A DNA stretch of 64,000 nt, taken from positions 3,096,001-3,160,000 of the forward strand of contig NZ_CP108455.1 of NCBI RefSeq assembly GCF_036241575.1, read 5' to 3'. Source of the stretch: Streptomyces sp. NBC_01267 (GTDB lineage: Bacteria > Actinomycetota > Actinomycetes > Streptomycetales > Streptomycetaceae). Shown one piece after another: positions 45,091 to 54,130 of this stretch (positions are counted from its first letter, which is position 1; each line of letters begins with the position of its first letter). Position numbers and translations under genes: made by a program. The notes under the pieces are model-generated. The model was not told where the DNA came from. It made no database searches and saw only the letters and a list, made by a program, of their open reading frames with translations.

Positions 45091-45681
45091 TCAGGCGGTG
45101 TGTTCGCAGGGCTGGATGCCGAGAGCGGGGAGAACCACGGCGTCCAGATAACGGGTGAGGAAGGCCTGGTCGGCAGGCCTTTCCTCGATCAGCTGCCGGG
45201 CGACGACCGCGCCGACCAGCATGTGCGGAACAAGATTCAGCGCGGGGTTGTCGGCACTGACCTCGCCGCGCTCCACGGCCCGCCGCAGCAACCGTTCGAG
45301 GCCCGTCATCTCGGGCTCGATCAGCAGCTCGCGGAGAGCCTGGAAAAGATCGGGATTCTCATGGACGGCATGCATCAGGCCCCGCATCAGTGCGGAGTTC
45401 TTCTCCATCTCGCAGTCGTCCTCGCGGGCCACCATGGCGTGGAAGTCACCGCGCAGCGAGCCGGTGTCGATCTCGTCGGCCCCGACAGGCTTGTTGTGCC
45501 GCAGCGCCCGGACGATCAGCTCCGGCTTGCTCCCCCACTGACGGTAGAGGGTGGCCTTGCTGGACCGGGTGCGAAGCGCGACGGCATCCATGGTCAGGGC
45601 GTCGTAGCCGACTTCGCGCAACAGGTCGAGCACGGCCTCGTACAGCTCACCCTCACGCTCAGGTGTGAGTCTGCCGGCCAT
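45091..45681 (-). CDS. TetR-family regulator
   Basis: 196 residues. The N-terminal HTH is GELYEAVLDLLREVGYDALT with SSKATLYRQWGSKPELIVRA. The C-terminal half is a TetR_C-type ligand domain (LVPHMLVGAVVARQLIEERP). ATG 45681 has AGGAGGT upstream. It sits just upstream of the MMPL gene on the same strand, with two matching palindromes in front of it. Confidence 0.9.
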   Translation of the reverse strand: MAGRLTPEREGELYEAVLDLLREVGYDALTMDAVALRTRSSKATLYRQWGSKPELIVRALRHNKPVGADEIDTGSLRGDFHAMVAREDDCEMEKNSALMRGLMHAVHENPDLFQALRELLIEPEMTGLERLLRRAVERGEVSADNPALNLVPHMLVGAVVARQLIEERPADQAFLTRYLDAVVLPALGIQPCEHTA

Positions 45682-45707
45682 TCCCGACCTCCTGTCCGGT
45701 CCGGTGG

Positions 45708-45770
45708 AGCGAAACGATTTCGTACAGCTCGACGGTACGCCCCGCCTCAGCGAAACGGCAACGTTTCGCT
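45708..45770. promoter_or_regulatory. Paired TetR operator-like palindromes
   Basis: A perfect 9-bp inverted repeat, AGCGAAACG-N4-CGTTTCGCT, lies at 45749-45770. A related AGCGAAACGATTTCGT lies at 45708-45723. Both share the GCGAAACG core and lie within 90 bp of the TetR start. The pattern is that of an autorepressor site. Confidence 0.7.
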
Positions 45771-45854
45771 TGTGGGGTCCGTCACGGTTGTCAGCTCGAC
45801 ATAAGAGCGAGCATTTTGAACTGTTTTTGCACCGCGTCGAGCCGAACCGGCGAA

Positions 45855-45901
45855 AGTTGCTTGGGGCACGCATTACGCTGACTTGCTGAGTACAAGCAAC
45901 T
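45855..45901. promoter_or_regulatory. MarR operator-like repeats
   Basis: AGTTGCTTG at 45855-45863 is the inverse of CAAGCAACT at 45893-45901. A tighter palindrome, TTGCT-N7-AGCAA, overlaps the second arm. A further ACGAGCAACGA half site follows at about 45910. All lie upstream of the MarR start. Confidence 0.6.
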
Positions 45902-45931
45902 ACCTGTGTACGAGCAACGACTTGGAATGCG

Positions 45932-46492
45932 ATGGACTGCGGTACGACCGAGAGCAGCGAGTCCGCGACGCGGCAGGTTCCGGCCGAAGGCACGGCAAGT
46001 GCCGAGGAGGCCGCCGCCGCGCTGGGCACGGAGCTGGTCCGGATGACCCGGCTGATCGCGGCGTGGAAACAGCGCGCCAAGACCGAGGCGGGCGCCGCGG
46101 ACCGGGTGCTGCTCGCCCGGCTGGTGACCGACGGCCCCCAGCGGGCGACCGATCTGGCCGCCGCCGCGTACCTCGATCTGTCGACCGTCAGCAGACAGGT
46201 GCGCTCCCTGGTGGAGCGCGGCCTGGTGGAGCGCCACCCCGATGCGGAGGACCGGCGGGGTTCGCTGCTGTCCGCGACCGGGGCAGGACGCGAGAGGTTC
46301 GAGCAGTACCGCAGTCAACGAGACACCGAACTCACCAAGTTCCTGCAGGCCTGGCCCGGTGAGGACCGCTACCAGCTGATGCGGCTGCTGGCCCGCCTGA
46401 CCGATGACTTGGTGAAACATCAACCTTTGCAGCGCGCGGCCGGACGGCATTCGGACAGCGCTGCACAGCAGGGAGAAAGCACGAATGAGTAG
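45932..46492 (+). CDS. MarR-family regulator
   Basis: The 186-residue winged-helix protein has DRVLLARLVTDGPQRATDLA, recognition helix LDLSTVSRQVRSLVERGLVE and wing DAEDRRGSLLSATGAG. Its 3' end overlaps the MFS exporter start by 8 bp, so the two are translationally coupled and the exporter is its likely target. It is divergent from the TetR/MMPL pair. Start ATG 45932. Confidence 0.9.
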   Translation: MDCGTTESSESATRQVPAEGTASAEEAAAALGTELVRMTRLIAAWKQRAKTEAGAADRVLLARLVTDGPQRATDLAAAAYLDLSTVSRQVRSLVERGLVERHPDAEDRRGSLLSATGAGRERFEQYRSQRDTELTKFLQAWPGEDRYQLMRLLARLTDDLVKHQPLQRAAGRHSDSAAQQGESTNE

Positions 46493-49076
46493 CACCGCAC
46501 CCCCCACGGCCGAGGGGACCAAAGCGATACCCACGGCGGGCGGGCTCACCCACCGGCAGATTCTCACCATCCTGAGCGGTCTGATGCTGGGCATGTTCCT
46601 GGCCGCTCTGGACCAGACGATCGTCAGCACCTCGATCAGAACGATCGCGGACGACCTGCACGGGCTGAGCCAGCAGGCCTGGGCGACCACCGCCTATCTG
46701 ATCACCTCGACGATCACCACGCCGCTGTACGGCAAGCTGTCCGACCTCCACGGCCGCAAGCCCTACTTCCTCGCCGCGATCACCATCTTCATCGTCGGTT
46801 CGGCGCTGTGCACCTTCTCCACCTCGATGAACGAGCTGGCCGCCTTCCGCGCCTTCCAGGGCATCGGCGCGGGTGGTCTGATGTCGCTCGCGCTGGCGAT
46901 CATCGGTGACATCGTGCCCCCGCGCGAACGGGCCCGCTATCAGGGCTACATGCTCGCCACCTTCGCCACCTCCAGCGTGGCCGGCCCGCTGATCGGCGGC
47001 TTCCTGGCCGGTCAGCACTCCATCCTGGGCATCACGGGCTGGCGCTGGGTCTTCCTGGTCAACGTCCCGATCGGGATCTTCGCGCTGTTCGTCGTCGCGA
47101 AGGTGCTGAACATCCCCCACGTACGCCGCAACCGCCGGATCGACTGGTGGGGCGCTCTCACCATCGCCGTCGGTGTGGTGCCGCTGCTGCTCGTCGCGGA
47201 GCAGGGCCGGGACTGGGGCTGGGGTTCGACGCGGTCGCTCGCCTGTTACGGGATCGGCGTCGTCGGCATCATCGCCTGGGTCTTCGTGGAACGCTGGATG
47301 GGGGACGACGCACTGATCCCGATGCGGCTGTTCCGCAACGGGACGTTCAGCAAGACCAGCCTGCTCGGCGTGCTCATCGGCATGGGCATGTTCGGCGGGA
47401 TGCTGATGATCCCGCAGTACCTCCAGATCGTGAAGGGCGCCAGCCCCACCAAGTCCGGCCTGGAAATGCTGCCGTTGATGCTGGGCATGATCATCAGCTC
47501 GATCGCGGCAGGCCAGGTCACGTCGAAGACCGGCCGGTACAAGATCTTCCCGGTCATCGGCACCGTGCTGATGGTCGCGGCGATGCTGCTGTTCCACTTC
47601 CGCGTGCAGTGGGACACCCCGCTGTGGCAGACCATGATCTACATGCTGGTCTTCGGCCTCGGCCTCGGTTGCTGCATGCAGACCCTGGTGCTCGCGGTGC
47701 AGAACGCCGTACCGCCGAAGGACATGGGTGTGGCGACCGCGTCGTCCACCTTCTTCCGGCAGATGGGTGCCACCGCCGGTACCGCGATCTTCCTGTCGGT
47801 GCTCTTCAGCAATGTCGGCGGCAAGATCTCCTCGGCGTTCCAGTCCGCCGCGCACACCCCGCAGTTCCAGGCCGCGCTGCACGACCCGGCCGTCCTGTCG
47901 AACCCGGCCAACAAGCCGGTGCTCGACATGCTGAAGAACCCGGGTGCGGGCGGCGGTGCGAGCGTCCTCAGCGACTCCTCGTTCATCCAGAAGCTGGACC
48001 CGCGCCTCGCCGAACCCTTCAAGCAGGGCTTCGCCGACTCCATGCACGTGGTCTTCCTGCTGGGTGCGGGCGTCATCGTGCTGGCCTTCCTGCTGGTGCT
48101 GTTCATCAAGGAGGTGCCGCTGCGCCAGGTCTCCGGTCTTGAGGCCCGCGCGGCGGAGGACGCCGAGAGCGCGGGCACCGGCGCCGAAACCGCGGTGGCC
48201 GCCGAGCCCACGCACGAGGCCGCACCGACGGCCCTCGCCGAGGCCGCCGGAACGGGCCACGGTCACCACCGCCGCGCCGACACGCTCCCCGCGGACGGGC
48301 CCGGCCTTCCCGGCCCCGCCGTGCACGGCCAGGTCCGCGACAGCGACGGCGACACGGTGCCGCAGGCCGTGGTCACCCTCATCGACGTCGGCGGCCGACA
48401 GCTCAGCCGCACGTCGAGCGGTGACGACGGCAGCTACTCCCTCGGTACGCCCGGCAGCGGGACCTACATCCTGATCGGCTCGGCGGGGGCCCGGCAGCCG
48501 CAGGCGGCCACCGTGGCCGTCGGCAACGAACCGCTCCGCTTCGACCTGCTGCTCAGCGGGGCGGCGACGCTCTCCGGCGTGATCCGGAACGCGGTGGGCG
48601 GCGCCGCACTGCCCGGCGCGCTGGTCGTGGCCACCGATCTGCGCGGCGAGGTCGTCGCTTCCGGCAAGGCCGGTGCCGACGGCGGCTTCGAGCTGCGCGA
48701 ACTCGTCCCGGGCAGCTACACCCTGGCGGTCAGCTCGGACGGGTTCCGTCCGTCCGCCGTGCCCGTCGAGGTCGCCAGTGGCGCCTCGAACTGGTACGAG
48801 GTGCCGCTCTCGCCCGGAGCCCGGGTCAGCGGCACCGTGCGCACCCCCGGCGGCCGGCCGCTGGAGGACGCCAACGTCACCCTGATCGACGTCGCCGGCA
48901 ACGTGATCCACACGGCCACCACCGGATCGGACGGCACCTTCGGGTTCACCGATCTCGACCAGGGCGAGTACACGGTGATCGCCAGCGGTTACGCACCGGT
49001 CGCCACACCGCTGCGGATCAACGGCGCCGACCACGCCGACTTCGATGTGGCCCTCGGCCACGAGCCGGCCAACTGA
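46485..49076 (+). CDS. DHA2-type MFS exporter fused to carboxypeptidase-regulatory-like repeats
   Basis: 863 residues. The first 545 are a 14-span drug:H+ antiporter: motif D1 LDQTIVSTSIRTIADDL, motif A GKLSDLHGRKPYF and motif C VAGPLIGGFLAGQ. After a His/Ala-rich linker, residues 610-860 hold three beta-sandwich repeats of CarboxypepD_reg type (VHGQVRDSDGDTVPQAVVTL, LSGVIRNAVGGAALPGALVV, VSGTVRTPGGRPLEDANVTL), each ending in a Gly-Ser-Tyr step. With 14 spans the repeats would face the cytoplasm, which is odd for this fold. The MarR gene overlaps its start. Confidence 0.9.
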   Translation: MSSTAPPTAEGTKAIPTAGGLTHRQILTILSGLMLGMFLAALDQTIVSTSIRTIADDLHGLSQQAWATTAYLITSTITTPLYGKLSDLHGRKPYFLAAITIFIVGSALCTFSTSMNELAAFRAFQGIGAGGLMSLALAIIGDIVPPRERARYQGYMLATFATSSVAGPLIGGFLAGQHSILGITGWRWVFLVNVPIGIFALFVVAKVLNIPHVRRNRRIDWWGALTIAVGVVPLLLVAEQGRDWGWGSTRSLACYGIGVVGIIAWVFVERWMGDDALIPMRLFRNGTFSKTSLLGVLIGMGMFGGMLMIPQYLQIVKGASPTKSGLEMLPLMLGMIISSIAAGQVTSKTGRYKIFPVIGTVLMVAAMLLFHFRVQWDTPLWQTMIYMLVFGLGLGCCMQTLVLAVQNAVPPKDMGVATASSTFFRQMGATAGTAIFLSVLFSNVGGKISSAFQSAAHTPQFQAALHDPAVLSNPANKPVLDMLKNPGAGGGASVLSDSSFIQKLDPRLAEPFKQGFADSMHVVFLLGAGVIVLAFLLVLFIKEVPLRQVSGLEARAAEDAESAGTGAETAVAAEPTHEAAPTALAEAAGTGHGHHRRADTLPADGPGLPGPAVHGQVRDSDGDTVPQAVVTLIDVGGRQLSRTSSGDDGSYSLGTPGSGTYILIGSAGARQPQAATVAVGNEPLRFDLLLSGAATLSGVIRNAVGGAALPGALVVATDLRGEVVASGKAGADGGFELRELVPGSYTLAVSSDGFRPSAVPVEVASGASNWYEVPLSPGARVSGTVRTPGGRPLEDANVTLIDVAGNVIHTATTGSDGTFGFTDLDQGEYTVIASGYAPVATPLRINGADHADFDVALGHEPAN

Positions 49077-49090
49077 CAGTTCCCACCCCG

Positions 49091-49127
49091 CTTCGCGCGC
49101 CGACCGTTCCCAGGTCGGCGCGCGAAG
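49091..49127 (+). terminator. Terminator of the MFS exporter gene
   Basis: Perfect 15-bp stem CTTCGCGCGCCGACC / GGTCGGCGCGCGAAG with a 7-base loop, 14 bases past the stop. Confidence 0.85.
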
Positions 49128-49244
49128 TGCTGTCGTGGCACGGGCCTGTCGTCGAACCGCCGCACTGTCGTCCGCCATCCGGTCACCCGCAATCGGATGC
49201 CGCCACAAGTTGCCGGGCCCCCTCCGCGTGGAAAGCATTGAGGA

Positions 49245-52200
49245 GTGAGCCAAGTCGATGCAGGCGATGCCGCGTACCTCCGCTTCCCGCACCTCCACGG
49301 CGATCTGCTGTGCTTCGCGACCGAGGACGACCTCTGGGTCGCCCCGCTCGTCGCGGAAGGCGTGCGTCCCGACCGGGCCCGGCGGATCACCGTCGACCGG
49401 ACCAGGGTCGGCCAGCCGCGTTTCTCCCCGGACGGCAGACACCTCGCGTACACGAGCTGGCGCAGCCTCGACCCGGAGATCCATCTGGCCCCGGTGGAGG
49501 GCGGCCCGTCCCGGCGGCTGACCTACTGGGGCTCGCTCGACACCCGGGTCTGCGGCTGGACCCCCGAGGGCGACATCCTGGCCGTGACCTCGCACAGCCA
49601 GCCGTTCTCGTACTTCAGCTGGGCCTACACCGTCGGCACGGACGGCTCCCCCGGCTCGAAACTGCCCTGGGGCCCGGTCCACGACATCGCGATCGGCGAC
49701 ATCGGCGGTGAGCGCCGCACGCTCCTGCTCACCGGGAAGCCACCGCACGAACCGGCCGTCTGGAAGCGCTACCGGGGTGGTGCGACGGGCCGCCTCTGGC
49801 TGCACGGGGAGCGGCTGCTCGCCGACATCGGGGGGCATCTGGCCTGCCCGATGCTGGTGGACGGCCGGGTCGCGTTCCTCTCCGACCACGAGGGCATCGG
49901 CAACCTCTACTCCTGCCTGCCGGACGGCACGGACCTGCGCCGCCACACCGACCACGCCACCTCGTACGCCCGGAACGCGTCCACCGACGGCCACCGGGTG
50001 GTCTACCAGTGCGCGGGCGACCTCTGGCTGGCCGACGACCTGTCTCCCGGAGCGGTGCCGCGCAAGCTGGACATCCGGACCGGCGGACCGCGCACGGGCC
50101 GCCGCAGCTACCAGATCCCGGCGTCGAGCAACGTCGACGGGCTGTCCGTCGACGAGACGGGCCGGGCGAGCGCCGTCGTCGTACGCGGCAGCCTGTACTG
50201 GCTCACCCACCGCGACGGCCCGGCCCGCACCCTCGCCGACACCCCGGGGGTACGGGTCCGCCTCCCCGAGATGCTCGGCAGCGCGGGCCAGGTCGTCTAC
50301 GTCACCGACGCGGAGGGCGAGGACGCGATCGAGCTCGCGTACATGCCACGCGCCAGCGGCGACCTGCCGCCCAGAAGGCTCGCGTCGGGCGGGCTCGGCC
50401 GGGTCCAGGAGCTGGTCTCGGACCCGGAGGGCGAACGGCTGGCGATCGCCTCGCACGACGGGCGGCTGCTGCTGCTCACCGTGCCGGACGACGACGCGGC
50501 TGCCGACACCGCCGCTCCCGGCCCTGCGACTGGCGACTCCGCGACTGCCGGCTCCGCGACTGCCGACGGGACGGAGCCGCAGCCCGGCGTCGGCGTGCCC
50601 GCGCCGCCCGGCGAGGTCACCGAACTCATCCGCTCCCTGAACGGCCCGGTCCGCGACCTCGCCTTCTCCCCCGACGGCACCTGGCTGACCTGGTCCCACC
50701 CGGGCATCGGACGCTCCCTGCGGCAGATCAAGATGGCGAAGATCGCCGGGCCGATGGCCCCCACGGTCGTCGATGTCACCAACGGCCGCTTCGAGGACGA
50801 GAACCCGGTCTTCACCAGCGACGGCCGCTACCTCGCGTTCCTGTCCTGGCGGGGCTTCGACCCGGTGTACGACGTCCACACCGGGGACCTGTCCTTCCCG
50901 CTGGGCTGCCGCCCGTATCTGGTGCCGCTCTCCTCCACGACCCCCTCGCCCTTCGCGCTGTCCCCCGACGGCCGTCCGGCAGCGGGCGGCCTCGACCCGG
51001 TCGAGGACGTGGGGGACGTGGGGGACGGCATCAGGATGCTGGTGGAGATCGAGGGCCTGGAGAACCGGGTCACCCCGTTCCCGGTGCCCGCGTCCAAGTA
51101 CTCGGCGCTCTGCCCGGTCAGCGGAGGCGGCCTCGTCTGGCTGCGCTGGCCGATCTCGGGCGCCCTCGGCGAGACCTTCGCCAACCCGGCCGACACCTCG
51201 GGGCGCCCCACGCTCGAACACTTCGACATCGCCAAGGCCCGCAAGGCCGAACTGGTCGGCCATCTCGACTGGTTCGCGATCAGCGGCGACGGCAGCCGCC
51301 TGGTCGTGGTGGACGAGGGCGACCTGCGGGCCGTCCCCGCCACCGAACCCGGCGACAACGACACCACGGTCTATCTGGACCTGCGCCGCATCCTGCACGA
51401 GGTGGACCCGCCGGCGGAGTGGCGCCAGGCGTACGACGAGGCGGGCCGCATCATCCGCTCCTACTTCTGGGAGCCGGACATGTGCGGCATCGACTGGCCG
51501 GAGATCCTGGCGCAGTACCGCCCGCTCGTCGAACGGGTCGCGTCCCCCGACGAGTTCGCGGATCTGCTGCGCGAGGTGCTGGGCGAACTGGGCACCTCGC
51601 ACGCGTACGTCACCCCCGCCCGCCGCAACGAAGGCCCCCCGCACTACCAGCGCGCGATGGGCCTGCTCGGCGCGAACCTGGTGTGCCGGGACGGCGCCTG
51701 GCTGGTCCAGCGGATCCTGCCGGGCGACTCCTCCGACTCCAAGGCCCGCTCCCCGCTGGCCGGTACGGGGATCCGCGAGGGCTCCGCGCTCACCCATGTG
51801 GACGGCCGCCCGGTGGACCCGGTGGCCGGCCCCTACCCGCTGCTGGCCGCCGCGGGCGGCACCACGGTCGAGCTGACCTTCCGCCCGCCCGGCAGCGAGG
51901 GCCGCTCCCGCCGGGTCGCGGTGGTCCCGCTGATCGACGAACGCCCGCTGCGCTACCAGGACTGGGTGGCCAAACGGCGCGCGGTGGTACGGGAGTTGAG
52001 CGACGGCCGGTGCGGCTACCTGCACATCCCCGACATGGGCGGCTCGGGCTGGGCACAGTTCAACCGGGACCTGCGCCTGGAGGTCTCCCGGCCCGCACTG
52101 ATCGTGGACGTACGCGGCAACGCGGGCGGACACATCAGCGAGCTGGTGGTCGAGAAGCTCACCCGCAGGATCCTCGGCTGGGACCTCACCCGTGACGCCC

Positions 52201-52631
52201 AGCCGGTCTCGTACGCCTCGAACGCACCGCGCGGCCCGGTGGTCGCCCTGGCCGACGAGGCCACCTCCTCGGACGGCGACATGATCACGGCGGCCTTCCG
52301 CCTGCTGAACCTGGGCCCGGTGGTGGGCCAGCGCACCTGGGGCGGCGTGGTCGGCATGACCGGCCGCCACCAGCTCGGCGACGGCACGGTGATCACGGTG
52401 CCGATGAACGCGGCCTGGTTCGACGCGTACGGCTGGTCGGTCGAGAACCACGGCGTGGAACCGGACATCGAGGCCCTGCGCACCCCGCTGGACTGGGCGG
52501 AGGGGCGCCACGCACAGCTGGACGACGCGGTATGGACGGCACTCGACCTCCTGGCCGCCCACCCGGCGGCGGCCCCACCGGACTACACCGCGGTCCCGGA
52601 CAAGAGGCGCCCGGAACTGCCGCCCCGGTAG
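49245..52631 (+). CDS. Tricorn protease homologue (S41 family)
   Basis: 1128 residues. An N-terminal six-blade propeller (ISF-type DGRHLAYTSW, DGRVAFLSDHEG repeats) and a seven-blade propeller (FSPDGTWLTW, FTSDGRYLAFLSW) precede a helical C1 domain. A PDZ domain (VDGRPVDPVAGPYPL) and the S41 catalytic core follow. The Ser-His of GTSHAYVTP, nucleophile Ser in EATSSDGDMIT, and Glu in SVENHGVEPD form the tetrad. It trims peptides from proteasome products in the cytoplasm. An Asp/Ala/Thr-rich linker (about 425-450) joins the propellers. It starts at GTG 49245. Confidence 0.95.
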   Translation: MSQVDAGDAAYLRFPHLHGDLLCFATEDDLWVAPLVAEGVRPDRARRITVDRTRVGQPRFSPDGRHLAYTSWRSLDPEIHLAPVEGGPSRRLTYWGSLDTRVCGWTPEGDILAVTSHSQPFSYFSWAYTVGTDGSPGSKLPWGPVHDIAIGDIGGERRTLLLTGKPPHEPAVWKRYRGGATGRLWLHGERLLADIGGHLACPMLVDGRVAFLSDHEGIGNLYSCLPDGTDLRRHTDHATSYARNASTDGHRVVYQCAGDLWLADDLSPGAVPRKLDIRTGGPRTGRRSYQIPASSNVDGLSVDETGRASAVVVRGSLYWLTHRDGPARTLADTPGVRVRLPEMLGSAGQVVYVTDAEGEDAIELAYMPRASGDLPPRRLASGGLGRVQELVSDPEGERLAIASHDGRLLLLTVPDDDAAADTAAPGPATGDSATAGSATADGTEPQPGVGVPAPPGEVTELIRSLNGPVRDLAFSPDGTWLTWSHPGIGRSLRQIKMAKIAGPMAPTVVDVTNGRFEDENPVFTSDGRYLAFLSWRGFDPVYDVHTGDLSFPLGCRPYLVPLSSTTPSPFALSPDGRPAAGGLDPVEDVGDVGDGIRMLVEIEGLENRVTPFPVPASKYSALCPVSGGGLVWLRWPISGALGETFANPADTSGRPTLEHFDIAKARKAELVGHLDWFAISGDGSRLVVVDEGDLRAVPATEPGDNDTTVYLDLRRILHEVDPPAEWRQAYDEAGRIIRSYFWEPDMCGIDWPEILAQYRPLVERVASPDEFADLLREVLGELGTSHAYVTPARRNEGPPHYQRAMGLLGANLVCRDGAWLVQRILPGDSSDSKARSPLAGTGIREGSALTHVDGRPVDPVAGPYPLLAAAGGTTVELTFRPPGSEGRSRRVAVVPLIDERPLRYQDWVAKRRAVVRELSDGRCGYLHIPDMGGSGWAQFNRDLRLEVSRPALIVDVRGNAGGHISELVVEKLTRRILGWDLTRDAQPVSYASNAPRGPVVALADEATSSDGDMITAAFRLLNLGPVVGQRTWGGVVGMTGRHQLGDGTVITVPMNAAWFDAYGWSVENHGVEPDIEALRTPLDWAEGRHAQLDDAVWTALDLLAAHPAAAPPDYTAVPDKRRPELPPR

Positions 52632-52649
52632 ACATCCCACCCATCGAGC

Positions 52650-52903
52650 CCGCCCGACGAACACCGGAAAAAACCAAGCCCGTCCAACGAACAGCGGCCA
52701 AAATCAAGCCCGTCCGGCGATTGAGGACCCACTCAAGCCCGTCCGGCGATCGAGGACCCACTCAAGCCCGTCCGGCGATCGAGGACCCACTCAAGCCCGT
52801 CCGGCGATTGAGGACCGGGGGTCCGGGGGCAGCGCCCCCCTGCCCCCGAACGCGCACCCGCACCCCCCACCCACACCCACACCCACACCCACCCAAAGAA
52901 AGA
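52650..52903. repeat. 29-bp palindromic tandem repeats plus a CACCCA run
   Basis: A unit starting GTCCGGCGAT, with CTCAAGCCC at its end, repeats with a 29-bp period at 52712, 52741, 52770 and 52799. Degenerate ~33-bp relatives lie before it (52650-52710). Each unit pairs CTCAA with TTGAG around CCGTCCGGCG. A GGGGGC-AGC-GCCCCC stem (52825-52839) follows and may end the tricorn transcript. A CACCCA-type microsatellite lies at 52868-52894. There are no spacers, so it is not CRISPR. Confidence 0.85.
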
Positions 52904-52931
52904 ACGCGCCTCCCCCGAAGGGAAGACGCGC
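52896..52931 (-). terminator. Rho-independent terminator of the small stress-like gene
   Basis: Read on the minus strand: GCGCGTCTTCCC-TTCG-GGGGAGGCGCG followed by TTCTTTCTTT. Stem, tetraloop and U-rich tail are all present. Confidence 0.85.
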
Positions 52932-52947
52932 CCTCACCGACTCAAGT

Positions 52948-53142
52948 TCAGGAGTCGAACTCGTCCCGAGCCCGGTCGGCCGCCCGGCCCCCCGACTCCT
53001 GGCCCCGCTCCCGCGCCTGGTCCGCCGCGTCCCGGCCCTGCGAAGACCGCTCCGATGCCTCGTCCTTCGCACCGGCCATCTGCTTCTTGGCCCGCTCGGA
53101 AAGCTCCTGCGCCTTGTCCTGGAACTGGTCCTTCATGCCCAT
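52948..53142 (-). CDS. Small charged, CsbD-like protein
   Basis: The 64-residue protein has no hydrophobic core: MGMKDQFQDKAQELSERAKK, then QMAGAKDEASERSSQGRDAA, then a Gln/Arg/Ala/Asp-rich tail. Heptad-like Ala spacing predicts an amphipathic helix. Such proteins are abundant stress or dormancy proteins in actinobacteria. GGGAG precedes ATG 53142 and a strong terminator follows, so it is a single-gene unit. No fixed function. Confidence 0.75.
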   Translation of the reverse strand: MGMKDQFQDKAQELSERAKKQMAGAKDEASERSSQGRDAADQARERGQESGGRAADRARDEFDS

Positions 53143-53248
53143 GTGGTTTCACTCCCATGTGAAGTCTGACGGGGTAGGGGGCGCCTCGGCCCCCTGGGCC
53201 TCTCGGCCTCGACCAGACTGACACGCACGGACATTCAACGCATTTCGA

Positions 53249-54130
53249 TCAGTAACTCTCCGTGCGCGCCTTCTCGTCCGCCGCCCCGCCCGCACCGACG
53301 AGCCCCCGTCCGACCCCCGCCAGCCGCGGCTCGAAACGCCTCATCTCGCGCTGGCCGACCGTACCGATCAGCGACGGGAGGTATCCCCGTACGGACTGCA
53401 TCCCGCGCAGCCACCACTGCGCGTACACATGGGAGGACCGCCGCTCGATACCGGCCACGATCCGGTCGACGGCCGGGCCCAGCGGGTACGTACGGTTCGC
53501 GGGCCACGGCAGCCGCTGCCGCAACTCCCGCATCACGTCGTCCTCGTCGGCGCCGCGGACCATGTCCGTGTCCGTCCAGGACAGATAGCCGACGCCCACC
53601 CGCACGCCCTTGTAACCGACTTCGGCCCGCAGGCAGTGGGCGAAGGCCTCGACGCCGGACTTGGACGCGCAGTACGCGGACATCATCGGGGCCGGCGTGA
53701 TCGCGGCGAGCGAGGCGATCTGGAGGAAGTAGCCGCGGCTCTCCATCAGGACCGGCAGGAACGCCCGCCCGGTCACCGCGCCGCCCACCAGGTTGACCTC
53801 GATGACCCGCCGCCACGCCTCGGGGTCGGAGTCCACGAACGGTCCCCCGGACGCCACCCCCGCGTTGGCGACGACGATGTCGACCTTGCCGAAGTGCGCC
53901 TTGACCTCCTGGGCGACGCGCGCCATCGCCTCGTGGTCGGTGACGTCCGCGTGCCAGTGCGCGCTCTCGGTGTGCAGCCGCTCCGACACGGCCTTCAGCT
54001 CGTCCGGCTCCAGGCCGACGAGCGCCACCTTCGCGCCGCGTGCCGAGAGCTTGCGGGCCAGCAGTTCACCGACGCCCCGCGCGGCCCCCGTGACGACCGC
54101 GACCTGGCCCTCCAGGCTGTTCCTGCTCAT
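53249..54130 (-). CDS. Short-chain dehydrogenase/reductase
   Basis: The 293-residue SDR has VTGAARGVGELLA, VANAGVASGG, catalytic Ser in LQIASLAAITPAP and YCASK. The C-terminal extension (about 235-290) is helical and basic, as in SDRs acting on lipids. Its start overlaps the hydrolase stop (ATGA). It is third in the FMO-hydrolase-SDR operon, a layout like the mycobacterial mymA operon. Confidence 0.88.
   Translation of the reverse strand: MSRNSLEGQVAVVTGAARGVGELLARKLSARGAKVALVGLEPDELKAVSERLHTESAHWHADVTDHEAMARVAQEVKAHFGKVDIVVANAGVASGGPFVDSDPEAWRRVIEVNLVGGAVTGRAFLPVLMESRGYFLQIASLAAITPAPMMSAYCASKSGVEAFAHCLRAEVGYKGVRVGVGYLSWTDTDMVRGADEDDVMRELRQRLPWPANRTYPLGPAVDRIVAGIERRSSHVYAQWWLRGMQSVRGYLPSLIGTVGQREMRRFEPRLAGVGRGLVGAGGAADEKARTESY

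Noticed and set aside
46332..52664. Antisense open frame of about 2110 codons opposite the MFS and tricorn genes
   Set aside because: It mirrors G/C third-position bias of the true genes, is low-complexity (Arg, Gly, Val, Asp, Gln) and has no domain or RBS.
52712..52827. Possible CRISPR array (29-bp repeats)
   Set aside because: Units are contiguous with no spacers, and no cas genes are in the window.
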